Positions 45,636 to 55,009 of a stretch of DNA of 64,000 bases are shown here, one piece after another. Each line of letters opens with the position of its first letter. The stretch's first letter is position 1. Both the position numbers and the translations under genes were made by a program. A model generated the notes under the pieces. The model was not told where the DNA came from. It ran no database searches and saw only the letters and a list, made by a program, of their open reading frames with translations. The DNA lies in contig DAONSX010000003.1 of NCBI GenBank assembly GCA_035411425.1, forward strand, positions 1-64,000, in the 5' to 3' direction. The stretch comes from TTA-H9 sp002071415. GTDB taxonomy: Bacteria; Bacteroidota; Bacteroidia; Bacteroidales; TTA-H9.

Positions 45636-46556
45636 ATGAAAAAAATATTAGTTGCAACCGAAAAACCCTTTGCAAAAGAAGCAATAGCAGCGATTCGCAA
45701 GGTTGTTGAAGATGCCGGATACACACTGGCTCTCCTCGAGAAATATACTTCGAAGACTGAGTTGTGCAATTCGATAGCTGATGCTGATGCCTTAATCATT
45801 CGCAGCGATATTGTCGACAAAGAAGTTGTTGAAGCTGCAAAGAATTTAAAAATTGTAGTTCGTGCCGGGGCTGGCTATGATAATATTGATCTGGAAGCCT
45901 GCACAAAACATGGGATAGTTGCTATGAATACTCCAGGACAAAACTCGAATGCAGTAGCCGAGCTGGCATTTGGTATGATGTTGTATATGGCTCGGGGAGG
46001 TTTTGACGGAGGAACCGGCACCGAGCTGCGTGGAAAGACCCTTGGGATTCACGGATATGGGAATGTGGGAAGATACATAGGTAAAATCGCTTTAGGCTTT
46101 GGAATGAAAACCTATGCTTTCCGACGTACCTCTATGGACGAAATCATAAAAGCAGAAGGAATCATTCCCTTATCAAAAGCTGAAGACATTTACAAAAACT
46201 GTCAGTATGTTACCCTTCATATCCCGGCCAACGAGCAAACAAAAAAATCAATCAATTATGATTTGCTATCGCTAATGCCAAAAGGAGCCACTTTAGTTAA
46301 CACAGCCCGCAAAGAAATCATCGACGAAGAAAGCCTTTTGAAAATGTTTGCCGAAAGGCCAGATTTCAAGTACCTAAGTGATATTGAGCCCGCCTGCAAG
46401 GCTGAGATCATCGAGAAATACTCCAAACGTTACTTTTTTACTCCAAAAAAGATGGGTGCTCAAACCCTCGAAGCCAACAATAATGCAGGCATAGCCGCTG
46501 CTCAACAAATTATCGATTTCTTCGAAAAGGGTGACGTTCGCTTTAAGGTAAATTGA
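45636..46556 (+). CDS. serA: D-3-phosphoglycerate dehydrogenase, short form
   Basis: 306 residues, without the ACT regulatory domain. The NAD-binding loop is GIHGYGNVGRYIGKIALGFG. The catalytic arginine is in NTARKEIIDEESL and the glutamate in SDIEPACKAE. In place of the usual catalytic histidine (TPHxGA) this protein has FFTPKKMGAQTLEAN, that is, a lysine; this is a known feature of the Bacteroidota/Entamoeba-type short enzyme. It catalyses the first step of serine synthesis. serC is not adjacent here; a four-helix-bundle gene lies between it and the DUF1015 gene. Confidence 0.9.
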   Translation: MKKILVATEKPFAKEAIAAIRKVVEDAGYTLALLEKYTSKTELCNSIADADALIIRSDIVDKEVVEAAKNLKIVVRAGAGYDNIDLEACTKHGIVAMNTPGQNSNAVAELAFGMMLYMARGGFDGGTGTELRGKTLGIHGYGNVGRYIGKIALGFGMKTYAFRRTSMDEIIKAEGIIPLSKAEDIYKNCQYVTLHIPANEQTKKSINYDLLSLMPKGATLVNTARKEIIDEESLLKMFAERPDFKYLSDIEPACKAEIIEKYSKRYFFTPKKMGAQTLEANNNAGIAAAQQIIDFFEKGDVRFKVN

Positions 46557-46834
46557 TCCATTCCTTCATTACATCATAACAAAACTAAAGCCGTTCTTTG
46601 AAATTGGGTAAAGGTATTCCCCGTATTTTACGGATGAAAGTTCTATAAATCCTTTCAAATCTGCATCATTTACTACCGAAAGGTTTTGATACAATAAAAC
46701 AGAACTCTCATAAGAAAGTGCCTTTAATCATATAACGACAACATGAATTGAAATCCTGAAGCCAAAGGTTTGGAATCAGGAAGTTATCCTCGACAGTATT
46801 TCATAGTATTCACTTCATTTAAGAATTTACACCA

Positions 46835-47254
46835 ATGACAGTTTTTAGGTTTCAAGATTTGAGAGTTTATCAAAAAACGCTGGAGTTCGCAGAGTGGGCT
46901 TCACGGATTGCCGAAGGACATTCATCCAATGGGCAAGGGCAAATCATCAGCAACAAGCTACTTGATTCGGCAGTGGGTATAGTTTTTTGCATAGCCGAGG
47001 GTTCGGCTTCGCCCCGACCTGTTTTCATCGAACAATTGAAAAAGGCAAAGTCTCATGTGAGAGAATGTATCGTTATGTCGCAACTCATGTTATCTCTTAA
47101 ACTGCTAAATGAACGCAATTACGAGTATTGTCATTCTACACTTTCTGAAATCATTAGAATGATAGGAGGACTCATTGCATCCTTGAGCAAGGAACAGGCT
47201 GATGCACCCCGAGATGATCGAGGGAACGAACATAAAAACAAAGACACCTTATAA
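46835..47254 (+). CDS. Four-helix-bundle protein (23S rRNA intervening-sequence type)
   Basis: 139 residues. The start FRFQDLRVYQKTLEFAEWASRIAE, the central LLDSAVGIVFCIAEGSASP, and the end IIRMIGGLIASL are the signature of the four-helix-bundle (S23/IVP, TIGR02436) family, first seen within 23S rRNA insertions but widespread as free genes. The biological role is unknown. It stands about 280 bases after serA and 38 bases before the DUF1015 gene, a pair that is normally close together, so it may be a later insertion. Confidence 0.85.
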   Translation: MTVFRFQDLRVYQKTLEFAEWASRIAEGHSSNGQGQIISNKLLDSAVGIVFCIAEGSASPRPVFIEQLKKAKSHVRECIVMSQLMLSLKLLNERNYEYCHSTLSEIIRMIGGLIASLSKEQADAPRDDRGNEHKNKDTL

Positions 47255-47292
47255 ATTCCAACTTTGATTTACTCGCTAAACTTTACACACTT

Positions 47293-48540
47293 ATGGCTAT
47301 TTTAAAACCATTCAAAGGACTTAGACCTCCAAAAGAAATCGCACATCTTGTAGCTGCGCGACCTTACGATGTACTCAATTCAAATGAAGCTCGTGAGGAA
47401 GCCAGAGGAAACCCTTATTCTTTGCTGCATATCACAAAACCGGAGATCGACCTGCCCATGGGCACCGATGAACATGCACCGGAAGTATATCAAAAAGCCT
47501 CTGAAAACTTCCGCATGTTCAGGCAAAAAGACTGGCTTGTGCCCGACGAGAGGGATCTTCTATACATCTATGCTCAAACCATGGACGGTCGTACACAATA
47601 TGGAATTGTGGGATGCGCCGCCGTTGACGATTACTTCAATGGCGTTATCAAACGGCACGAACTCACACGAAAAGACAAGGAAGAAGACCGAATGAAACAC
47701 GTAATGATCACGAATGCTAATCTCGAACCCGTCTTCTTTACTTATCCTGCCGTAAATGAAATAGATAAAATCGTAGACAAAATCGTAAAATCAACCGAGC
47801 CAGTTTACGATTTTATTGCCCCCGATGGAATTGGACATCATTTTTGGCTTATCGAAAGCGACGAAACTATTCAAGAAATAGTTCGGCTTTTTGCCAAAAT
47901 TCCGAATACCTACGTCGCCGATGGGCACCACCGTACGGCTGCTGCTGCTCTCGTTGGAGCCGAAAAAAGAAAAATGAATCCCAATCATAGAGGCGACGAA
48001 GAATATAACTTCTTCATGGCAGTTCATTTCCCCGACAATCAACTGAGAATCATCGACTACAACCGAGTAGTAAAAGATTTGAACGGTTTGTCGAAAGAAG
48101 AATTCATTGAAAAAATCAAACAACATTTTGTAATTGCCGAGAAAGGCCAGCAACCTTACAAACCTTTTCACCTTCATGAATTCAGCATGTATCTCGACGG
48201 AACATGGTATTCCTTAGAAGCCCTCGGACATACTTACAATGAGAATGATCCAATCGAAGTTCTCGACGTAACCATTCTAAGCCGCTATGTTCTCGACGAA
48301 ATCTTAGGAATCAAGGATCTGCGTACCGATAAACGCATCGACTTTGTGGGAGGCATCAGAGGAATGCAGGAATTGAGCCGGCGGGTCGACAGCGGTGAAA
48401 TGGCCGTCGCTTTTGCCTTATATCCCGTTACGCTAAAACAACTTATTGCTATAGCCGATTCAGGTAAGATTATGCCTCCAAAAACTACCTGGTTCGAACC
48501 TAAATTACGCTCAGGCCTCGTAGTTCATCTGCTCGACTGA
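47293..48540 (+). CDS. DUF1015 family protein (conserved, putative HTH/kinase-associated)
   Basis: 415 residues. The family is recognised by IAHLVAARPYDVLNSNEAREEARGNPYSLLHITKPEID at the start and YVADGHHRTAAAALVGAEKR in the middle, with PDNQLRIIDYNRVVKDLNG. It is widespread and commonly linked to serA/serC in Bacteroidota. The biochemical function is unproven; a role in serine or phosphoserine metabolism has been suggested from context. It is followed by a terminator. Confidence 0.9.
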   Translation: MAILKPFKGLRPPKEIAHLVAARPYDVLNSNEAREEARGNPYSLLHITKPEIDLPMGTDEHAPEVYQKASENFRMFRQKDWLVPDERDLLYIYAQTMDGRTQYGIVGCAAVDDYFNGVIKRHELTRKDKEEDRMKHVMITNANLEPVFFTYPAVNEIDKIVDKIVKSTEPVYDFIAPDGIGHHFWLIESDETIQEIVRLFAKIPNTYVADGHHRTAAAALVGAEKRKMNPNHRGDEEYNFFMAVHFPDNQLRIIDYNRVVKDLNGLSKEEFIEKIKQHFVIAEKGQQPYKPFHLHEFSMYLDGTWYSLEALGHTYNENDPIEVLDVTILSRYVLDEILGIKDLRTDKRIDFVGGIRGMQELSRRVDSGEMAVAFALYPVTLKQLIAIADSGKIMPPKTTWFEPKLRSGLVVHLLD

Positions 48541-48609
48541 TTTTTAGCAGAAATCCTTGCTCATTATCCTAATTTATAAGTAACTCATTCGATCTTATAA
48601 TACAACTAA

Positions 48610-48646
48610 TAGAGTCCTAACCCTCCAGTATGGGCTCTATTTTTTA
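48610..48646 (+). terminator. Terminator after the DUF1015 gene
   Basis: TAGAGTCC (48610-48617) pairs with GGGCTCTA (48632-48639), one G-U pair, followed by a run of seven T. Confidence 0.8.
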
Positions 48647-48816
48647 TTCTTATTCATTATCCCTCCTCGATTCTTTATGGTTATTTTTATGAATGGAATA
48701 TGAACCTTTCAAACGTTGTATTGTTAATTCATTAACAAAAGAAAATCATCAATATTTCTTTTAATTTTCAGTAAAAAGAATCAGAAATCAATTAATTTTA
48801 GATTTCAATTTTAAAA

Positions 48817-48828
48817 ACAGGAGGAAAT
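48817..48828 (+). promoter_or_regulatory. Unusually strong ribosome binding site of the SDR gene
   Basis: AGGAGGAA lies 3-4 bases before the ATG, a near-perfect Shine-Dalgarno. Other genes in this window almost never show one, as is usual in Bacteroidota. Confidence 0.7.
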
Positions 48829-49581
48829 ATGAACAGATTATCGGATAAAGTAGCCATAATAACGGGAGCTGCCAGAGGCATGGGCAAAGAAGAAGCCAAG
48901 TTATTTGCCAAAGAAGGAGCCAAGGTAGTTGTGGCCGACATCATTGAAAATGAAGCCATAGAAGTAGCCAAAGAAATCGCCGAGAATGGGGGCGAAGCCA
49001 TGGCATGTAAACTCGACGTTTCCAATGCAAAAAACTGGGAACGAATGGTAGAGGAGATAAGCAATAAATGGGGCAAGATTGATATTCTTGTCAACAATGC
49101 AGGAATCCTTAGCCTGGCAGGCGTTGAAGAGGCTACTGAAGAACAATGGGACAAGGTAATGGCCGTCAATGCCAAAGGCAATTTCCTGGGAGTAAAGTAT
49201 GTATTGCCTGTCATGAAAAAAGCTCAAAAAGGCTCTATTATCAATATTTCATCTATTTATGGGCTGATTGGTTCTGGAGCTGCTGCAGCTTACCATGCTT
49301 CGAAAGGAGCAGTTCGGTTATTTACCAAAACTATTGCCGCCGAATTAGCCAAATACAACATCCGTGTGAATTCCATTCATCCGGGAGTGATTAGAACAGC
49401 CATGACCGATGAATTACTGAAGGACCCGGCAAATACCAAGAATCTTCTCGGAACCACCATATTAGGAAGGCCTGCAGAAGCTATCGAAGTAGCTTATGGC
49501 GCCTTATTCCTCGCTTCAGATGAATCATCTTACATGACCGGCTCTGAATTGGTAATCGACGGTGGTTACACCGCTCTGTAA
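48829..49581 (+). CDS. Short-chain dehydrogenase/reductase
   Basis: 250 residues of the classical SDR type. The NAD(P)-binding motif is TGAARGMGKE, then NNAG, the catalytic serine in NISSIYG, and YHASKGA as YxxxK. Acidic residues after the second strand (VVADIIENEA) suggest NAD preference. The closest functional names are hydroxysteroid-, cyclopentanol- or 2,5-diketo-type dehydrogenases, but the substrate cannot be read from sequence. It stands alone, with a strong Shine-Dalgarno, between unrelated genes. A hairpin without a T-run at 49589-49629 follows its stop. Confidence 0.9.
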   Translation: MNRLSDKVAIITGAARGMGKEEAKLFAKEGAKVVVADIIENEAIEVAKEIAENGGEAMACKLDVSNAKNWERMVEEISNKWGKIDILVNNAGILSLAGVEEATEEQWDKVMAVNAKGNFLGVKYVLPVMKKAQKGSIINISSIYGLIGSGAAAAYHASKGAVRLFTKTIAAELAKYNIRVNSIHPGVIRTAMTDELLKDPANTKNLLGTTILGRPAEAIEVAYGALFLASDESSYMTGSELVIDGGYTAL

Positions 49582-49911
49582 AATTTAGGGGCAATGAGAA
49601 AGTTATGCTCTACAACTCTCATATTGCCCGTTCCACCTAATCGATGCAATAACCTCAGGATGGCAGTGTCTGTCTACTAATCTGGCCGATTCGTTTCAAT
49701 CAATCTAGATGGAATTTCGAACCCCTGGGTAAATGTCATACTTCTAATATACAGGCCTAAAAATACCATCTTTCAGAAATCCGCACACTTCTTTTTAAAA
49801 ACAGATAAACCGTTTGTCGAAATAGTTAGCAGTTGATTTCCTATATCGACAAATGGCAAAACATAGGAATACGAACCAAAATCAAAAGGTTTTGAAAACC
49901 TGATTTCTGTT
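49582..49911. other. Intergenic region between the SDR gene and the par operon
   Basis: 330 bases. It holds a hairpin at 49589-49629 (GGGCAAT / ATTGCCC, plus GAGA/TCTC inside) that may end the SDR transcript. Nothing else was recognised. Confidence 0.55.
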
Positions 49912-50496
49912 TTATCGCAGAGGAATTTTGTAAGTAAATCCGAAAGAAGGAGAAATAAAGGGAGAACTATTGGCAATAGGAGGAGAAGGCGCAATAAGGC
50001 CCATGCTCAAATTTTCAGAAATATCGAAAGATGAAAGGTGAGCATCTACACTAGCATCTACGGCATTTAAAATATAGATGAATCCGGCGATAATGTAACT
50101 GAGTTCCATGTTTCGACGGTAATAATCTCTTTGAACGCGTAGCTGATCGGCAGTATATTTCACCGCATAATCGTTGGGTGGGTCGCCTGTAAGGTTGTTA
50201 ATCTTGAAGTTATAGGCATCTTTAAACTTGTGATATTCATCTCCATTGATGATGGCAAAATATCCGGTTGCTGCAAAGCCAGTGTATATGATGGGAATTT
50301 TCCAGTACTTATGATTATAAGCCTGTCCCATACCCGGTAAAACCAACGATAATATGGTAGCCGTTCGGGGAGAGCGTGATGGTCGAACTCGAACAACAGT
50401 ATCCTGCTGGGCTGAGCATATAGAAGGGAATAAAAACAAAATACAAAGGAAGAGAATTACATTTCTGAATCCTGCCATAGAAAGAAAGTTTGGCAT
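49912..50496 (-). CDS. DUF5683 family membrane protein
   Basis: 194 residues. A signal peptide or first helix is seen in FRNVILFLCILFLFPSICSAQQ, followed by SPRTATILSLVLPGMGQAYNHKYWKIPIIYTGFAATGYF, the conserved DUF5683 core with two membrane helices. A third hydrophobic segment (YIIAGFIYILNAVDASVDAHL) precedes a beta-rich end. The family regularly follows parB in Bacteroidota, and here the gene starts 5 bases after the parB stop. Function unknown; an envelope role is likely. Confidence 0.85.
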   Translation of the reverse strand: MPNFLSMAGFRNVILFLCILFLFPSICSAQQDTVVRVRPSRSPRTATILSLVLPGMGQAYNHKYWKIPIIYTGFAATGYFAIINGDEYHKFKDAYNFKINNLTGDPPNDYAVKYTADQLRVQRDYYRRNMELSYIIAGFIYILNAVDASVDAHLSSFDISENLSMGLIAPSPPIANSSPFISPSFGFTYKIPLR

Positions 50497-50500
50497 GGAG

Positions 50501-51406
50501 TTACTGCAGGAGCGAAACGATTTTCCGAAACTCCTCGTCGTTGTCGAATCGGATGATGATTTGTCCCTTGCCTTTAGCGTTACGGTTTATTTGAACCTCA
50601 GATCCAAACTTTTCGGCAAGATGGTCTTTGACAGATCGATATGAATCGGGCAGGACAGGTTTTTCGTTGGGTAATTTTTTAATTTCCGTTTCCTGACTTA
50701 CCTGGGCTTTTTTCAAATCGCGCACCCATTGTTCAACCTGGCGGACAGAAAGGTCGTGATCGATAATTTCTTTCAGAATTATCAATTGATCTTCGATATC
50801 TTCGACGTTGATGATTGCCCGAGCGTGTCCCATGCTGATTTGGACATCGCGAATGGCTATTTGAACCTCGGGAGGAAGTTTTAACAGGCGGGTATAATTA
50901 ACGACCGTGGAGCGGTTTTGACCTACCTTGCTGGCCACATCATTGACAGGAATTCCCACTTCTTCGATGAGTCGCTGATAGCTCATGGCTATTTCCAGTG
51001 GGTTCAGGTCGTCGCGATGAATATTTTCCACGAGTGCCATTTCGAGCATTTCCTCGTCATTGGCAATACGGATGTAAGCAGGTATCTTTTCGAGGCCAGC
51101 CATCTTAGAAGCTCTAAGCCTGCGCTCGCCTGTAATCAATTGATACTTATCGTATCCCATTTTTCTGACGGTAATGGGTTGAATGATGCCCTGCTGGTGA
51201 ATGGATTCGGCCAATTCGTTCAAAGAGGCTTCTTCGAATTCAGATCTTGGTTGAAAAGGATTAGCTTCGATTTTATCAATTTCGATTTCGGCTATGGCTC
51301 CTGCCACAAATTCTCCCGAAATATCTCTCGAAGTAATATCGGTTTCGGGACTCTGCAATATTGCGCTCAGCCCTCGCCCCAAGGCCGATTTCTTATTAGT
51401 TGTCAT
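50501..51406 (-). CDS. parB: Chromosome partitioning protein ParB
   Basis: 301 residues. It has IEIDKIEANPFQPRSEFEEASLNELAESIHQQGIIQPITVRK (ParB/Srx CTPase domain), the GERRLRASKMAGL box 2, a helix-turn-helix (VNDVASKVGQNRSTVVNYTRLLKLP), and a C-terminal dimer region. It binds parS and spreads by CTP hydrolysis. Its start overlaps the parA stop by 11 bases. I saw no perfect parS site in the window. Confidence 0.96.
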   Translation of the reverse strand: MTTNKKSALGRGLSAILQSPETDITSRDISGEFVAGAIAEIEIDKIEANPFQPRSEFEEASLNELAESIHQQGIIQPITVRKMGYDKYQLITGERRLRASKMAGLEKIPAYIRIANDEEMLEMALVENIHRDDLNPLEIAMSYQRLIEEVGIPVNDVASKVGQNRSTVVNYTRLLKLPPEVQIAIRDVQISMGHARAIINVEDIEDQLIILKEIIDHDLSVRQVEQWVRDLKKAQVSQETEIKKLPNEKPVLPDSYRSVKDHLAEKFGSEVQINRNAKGKGQIIIRFDNDEEFRKIVSLLQ

Positions 51407-52211
51407 GGAAATTCAAGTTATTTTGATTTAATGGGGAATGTTTGGTAAGGTTATTTTTCTGCAGAATTTCTCTGGCCAGATTCAGATGGTTTGCAGTTCC
51501 AACGCAATCGGCATCAAACATGATGATTGACTGGCCGAAACTGGGAGCTTCGCTCAAGCGTGTATTTCTATTGATGATGGTGTCGAAGACCATGGTTTGA
51601 AAGTGCATCTTTACTTCTTCGACAACCTGCCGAGCAAGCCTCAAACGGCCATCATACATGGTAAGCAATATCCCTTCAATGTCGAGATTGGTGTTAAGGC
51701 GCGATTGAACGATTTTTATGGTATTCAGAAGCTTTCCGAGGCCCTCGAGGGCAAAATATTCGCATTGAACCGGGATAATGACCGAATCGGCAGCTACCAA
51801 TGCATTCACCGTAATCAAACCCAGCGAAGGAGAACAATCGATAAAGATAAAGTCATAAGAATCTTTAATGGGAGACAGAACTTTCCGCATCATTTTTTCT
51901 CTGTTGGGCAGGTTGATCATTTCGATTTCTGCACCCACCAGATCGATATGTGCAGGGATGAGATCGAGATTGGGGGTTTCGGTTGTCAAAATGATCTTAG
52001 CCGCATCGATATCGCCAATAATGCATTCGTATATGCTAGAAGTAATATTACGAGGATCGAAACCAAGGCCAGAGGTGGCATTTGCCTGAGGGTCAGCATC
52101 TACCAATAAAGTTTTGAATTCCAATACGGCCAGGCTGGCTCCCAGATTGATCGCCGTCGTCGTTTTGCCTACACCACCTTTTTGGTTCGCAATTGCGATA
52201 ATTTTACCCAT
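51396..52211 (-). CDS. parA: Chromosome partitioning ATPase ParA (Soj)
   Basis: 271 residues. The deviant Walker A is KGGVGKTTTAINLG, the switch region has VDADPQANATSGLG, and Walker B has DFIFIDCSPSLG. It is a cytoplasmic ATPase that moves ParB-parS complexes over the nucleoid. It is the first gene of the parA-parB-DUF5683 operon. Confidence 0.96.
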   Translation of the reverse strand: MGKIIAIANQKGGVGKTTTAINLGASLAVLEFKTLLVDADPQANATSGLGFDPRNITSSIYECIIGDIDAAKIILTTETPNLDLIPAHIDLVGAEIEMINLPNREKMMRKVLSPIKDSYDFIFIDCSPSLGLITVNALVAADSVIIPVQCEYFALEGLGKLLNTIKIVQSRLNTNLDIEGILLTMYDGRLRLARQVVEEVKMHFQTMVFDTIINRNTRLSEAPSFGQSIIMFDADCVGTANHLNLAREILQKNNLTKHSPLNQNNLNFHDN

Positions 52212-52340
52212 AAAAATATATTCGAGAAATGGAACTTTCCATCAGCAAAATTAAACAAATATATGTCTGCTTTACCTAAAATTAGGCTATCCTATCGGCT
52301 GATTCAATGTAACAAACTGATTGATAATTTATTTACTTGT

Positions 52341-52673
52341 TCAGGGGGAATCTTTTGAGCCGAAAGCATTCGGTGGAGAAGGGAAATTCGAAATGTCAGG
52401 ATGTCGTTTGAGATAATCCTTCAGAAATTTCTCCACTTCCCGAAAAGAATTCATGAAATTATCCATATCTTCGGAAAATACGATAACCCTATTGCGCTCA
52501 TAATAAAACTTGCCATTGCGGTTGTTGAACTTGCGTTTGCTCTCGGTCAAAGTCAAAACAAGATTGTTTTCGCTGGATTTTACATCGAGGTAATATCGTC
52601 TATTCCTTGCTATGATGGTTCTTGAAAATAAATCTAAGTAACCTTTGTTTGTTTTTTCTCTTTCATTCATCAT
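52341..52673 (-). CDS. PUR-alpha-like nucleic-acid-binding protein (DUF3276)
   Basis: 110 residues. LFSRTIIARNRRYYLDVKSSENNLVLTLTESKRKF, then FYYERNRVIVFSEDMDNFMNSFREVEKFL, matches the PUR-alpha / DUF3276 family of Bacteroidota and spirochaetes, which forms a whirly-type dimer that binds single-stranded DNA or RNA. The target is unknown. It stands alone between parA and nusB. Confidence 0.85.
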   Translation of the reverse strand: MMNEREKTNKGYLDLFSRTIIARNRRYYLDVKSSENNLVLTLTESKRKFNNRNGKFYYERNRVIVFSEDMDNFMNSFREVEKFLKDYLKRHPDISNFPSPPNAFGSKDSP

Positions 52674-52790
52674 TTTAATTACTTATAATTTTAATGAGAC
52701 AAAAATAGTGGGATGAATCCCGACATGCAAAATTTTCCATTAAAAATTTAGATTAAGATTTAGAAACAGAAATTCCGAGGTTCTCGATTG

Positions 52791-52821
52791 TTGTGAGCCA
52801 CTTGATAATGATGTATTTTTG
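52791..52821 (+). promoter_or_regulatory. nusB promoter
   Basis: TTG (52791-52793), 20 bases, then TATTTTTG (52814-52821), followed by C. The nusB ATG is 30 bases further on. Confidence 0.6.
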
Positions 52822-52850
52822 CAGCCGTAAAAAAATGCTCCTTCTCAAAC

Positions 52851-53975
52851 ATGCTTACACGACGTCATCTTAGAATCAAGGTTTTGCAAGCTTTATATGC
52901 CTATTTCCAGTCTGATAATCATGAGATAGACCTTGCTGAGAAGCAATTATTCAGCAGCATCCAGCATATTTACGATCTTGCTATTTATCAAATTTCTTTC
53001 TTATTGAATTTATCGAGATTTGCTGAAGAACGTCTGGAAGATGCCAAATTAAAATTCAGACCCAATGAGGAAGATTTGAACCCCAATACTCGTTTTATCG
53101 AAAATGCTTTCTTAAAAAAACTCGAGAGCAATCAGAGCCTGATGAAGCATATTCAGAAGATAAAAATTTCATGGACAGAGTATGAAGATGTTACCAGAAG
53201 AATTTACAAAACCTTGAGATCGTCGAAAGAATATCAGGAATATATGGCAAAATCTCAAATCAGTTTTCGTGAGGATAAAGATTTCATTGTTCATATATTT
53301 AATCGGTTGATTGTTTCTGATATTGGATTGCAAGCCATTTTCGAAGAAAAGAACATTTTCTGGACCAATGATATCCACGAAGAGACCATTTTACTCAACA
53401 AAGAAATTCTGGCTTCGGAAAATTCCGATCATCTGGCCGATAGAGAAATACTTCTGAAAATTTATCGTAAGGAAGGGAATGAAAACGAGGACATTGAGGT
53501 GGTATGCCATGAACAAAGTATTTACGAAGCCAATGATTATTCCATAGCTGCATGGCTTGCCAATCGCATTCTAAATCATTTAAAAGAGAAATTGGACGAA
53601 TCGGCTCCGCTTCCACCCTTGCTGAAAACTTCTGACATTACCGAGGAAAACGACAGGGAGTTCCTGTTGGGTCTTTTTCGAAAAACAATTCTTCATGATG
53701 AAGATTACGATGAATATATTAGTGAAAAGATTATCAACTGGGATCTCGAACGAATTGCCATCATGGATGCCATAATATTGAAAATGGCTATTACCGAAAT
53801 CCTCGAATTCCCCTATATTCCAATCAAGGTGAGTATGAACGAATACATTGAACTGGCAAAAATCTACAGTACACCTCGCAGCAGCCAGTTTATCAATGGG
53901 ATGCTCGATAAGATCGTCGATTCGCTGAAGGAAAAGAATCTGATAAAAAAATCAGGCCGGGGACTTTTGGAGTAA
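52851..53975 (+). CDS. nusB: Transcription antitermination factor NusB, extended form
   Basis: 374 residues; a classical NusB has about 140. The beginning MLTRRHLRIKVLQALYAYFQSDN and the C-terminal ILHDEDYDEYISEKIINWDLERIAIMDAIILKMAITEI...PIKVSMNEYIELAKIYSTPRSSQFINGMLDKI are NusB. About 200 extra helical residues are inserted between them, a feature of Bacteroidota NusB. It acts in rRNA antitermination with S10. It is convergent with the RNase HI gene. Confidence 0.92.
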   Translation: MLTRRHLRIKVLQALYAYFQSDNHEIDLAEKQLFSSIQHIYDLAIYQISFLLNLSRFAEERLEDAKLKFRPNEEDLNPNTRFIENAFLKKLESNQSLMKHIQKIKISWTEYEDVTRRIYKTLRSSKEYQEYMAKSQISFREDKDFIVHIFNRLIVSDIGLQAIFEEKNIFWTNDIHEETILLNKEILASENSDHLADREILLKIYRKEGNENEDIEVVCHEQSIYEANDYSIAAWLANRILNHLKEKLDESAPLPPLLKTSDITEENDREFLLGLFRKTILHDEDYDEYISEKIINWDLERIAIMDAIILKMAITEILEFPYIPIKVSMNEYIELAKIYSTPRSSQFINGMLDKIVDSLKEKNLIKKSGRGLLE

Positions 53976-53991
53976 ACCTTCAGGAGGCCTT

Positions 53992-54627
53992 CTACTTTCG
54001 ACCGAAATCGGCTGGATTTTCTCCCCATTGTTCGGTATCCCATTTCAAGATTTGGTTATCCCATTCGTTGTTTTGCAGCCAATTTTCGGCGCGTATTATA
54101 AGCTCGAACAAATATTTATTGTTTTCATTTTCAGTCAATTTAGTTTTAGCTTTTCGATTCTTTATCCATTGCATGGCATTGCGGGAATCGGAGTAAATGG
54201 GCAGGTTCAAACCCTTCTTCTTGCACATTGCCAAGGCATGAACAATAGCAAGGAACTCCCCAATATTATTGGTTCCATCCTTGAAAGGCCCTTGATGGAA
54301 AAGCTGTCTCCGGCTTGCAGTATCCACACCTTGGTATTCGAGAAGCCCCGGATTACCCGAACAAGCCGCATCGACACAAATGCTCGGTAAAATAATCTCA
54401 GAGCTGACAATTTCTTTATGATCTTCGTCCTCTCGAGATGGCTCACTCGGTTTGATATATTTTTCGGGGGATTGGGCGAATGCCTCTCTGGCAGATTCCT
54501 CATCATAAAAACCCTTGTAAAATGCTCCTTGAAAACCTTTCACTCTTTCCAGGCATTCTTCCCAGGAATCCACAACTCCTGGCTGCGTTCCCCTCCAGAT
54601 TACATAATATTTATATTTCTTCTTCAT
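53992..54627 (-). CDS. rnhA: Ribonuclease HI with N-terminal viroplasmin domain
   Basis: 211 residues. The first 50 residues (YKYYVIWRGTQPGVVDSWEECLERVKGFQGAFYKGF) are a caulimovirus viroplasmin-type RNA:DNA-hybrid-binding domain. The RNase H domain follows, with ICVDAACSGNPG, GTNNIGEFLAIVHAL (catalytic E), IYSDSRNAMQWI (catalytic D) and WGENPADFGRK at the end. It removes RNA from RNA:DNA hybrids. Such fusions are common in Bacteroidota and Firmicutes. Confidence 0.93.
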   Translation of the reverse strand: MKKKYKYYVIWRGTQPGVVDSWEECLERVKGFQGAFYKGFYDEESAREAFAQSPEKYIKPSEPSREDEDHKEIVSSEIILPSICVDAACSGNPGLLEYQGVDTASRRQLFHQGPFKDGTNNIGEFLAIVHALAMCKKKGLNLPIYSDSRNAMQWIKNRKAKTKLTENENNKYLFELIIRAENWLQNNEWDNQILKWDTEQWGENPADFGRK

Positions 54628-54938
54628 TCTATCGTATTATGAACTTAAAACATTAAAAAAACAGCTTATTCATCACTTCATTAGGTACAAATATTTCGTT
54701 ATTACCGAAAAACAAACGAAACCCTTTCACCACTTTCAATAAAAGGCATTCGAAAGTAACATAACTGGTTATCATTTCATATTGAATACAAAATTAGGAC
54801 AATCTCATCGAAAAATAACGAAATGTTCCGAGGGAAGAATTATACCCACATATTTTTATTAAAAAATTCGACAGATCTGTTATCTCGATACACCCCGATG
54901 GAGTACTTGACGATCGATGGATAATAGGTGGCCAAACA

Positions 54939-54959
54939 GGGCTGAGCTTGTCGAAGCCC
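54939..54959. repeat. Short hairpin element, GGGCT...AGCCC
   Basis: The core GCTTGTCGAAGC folds as a 4-bp stem, and the ends GGGCT/AGCCC add five more pairs in an alternative fold. Sequences of this form occur as dispersed intergenic repeats in many genomes. Only one copy was seen here. Confidence 0.45.
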
Positions 54960-55009
54960 GTATCGTTGCCATAATAAATCAATTTCGTGTGCTCTGCTAT
55001 TTTGGTTTC

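Noticed and set aside
51597..52109. 170-residue open frame antisense to parA
   Set aside because: A shadow frame of parA with no recognisable protein features.
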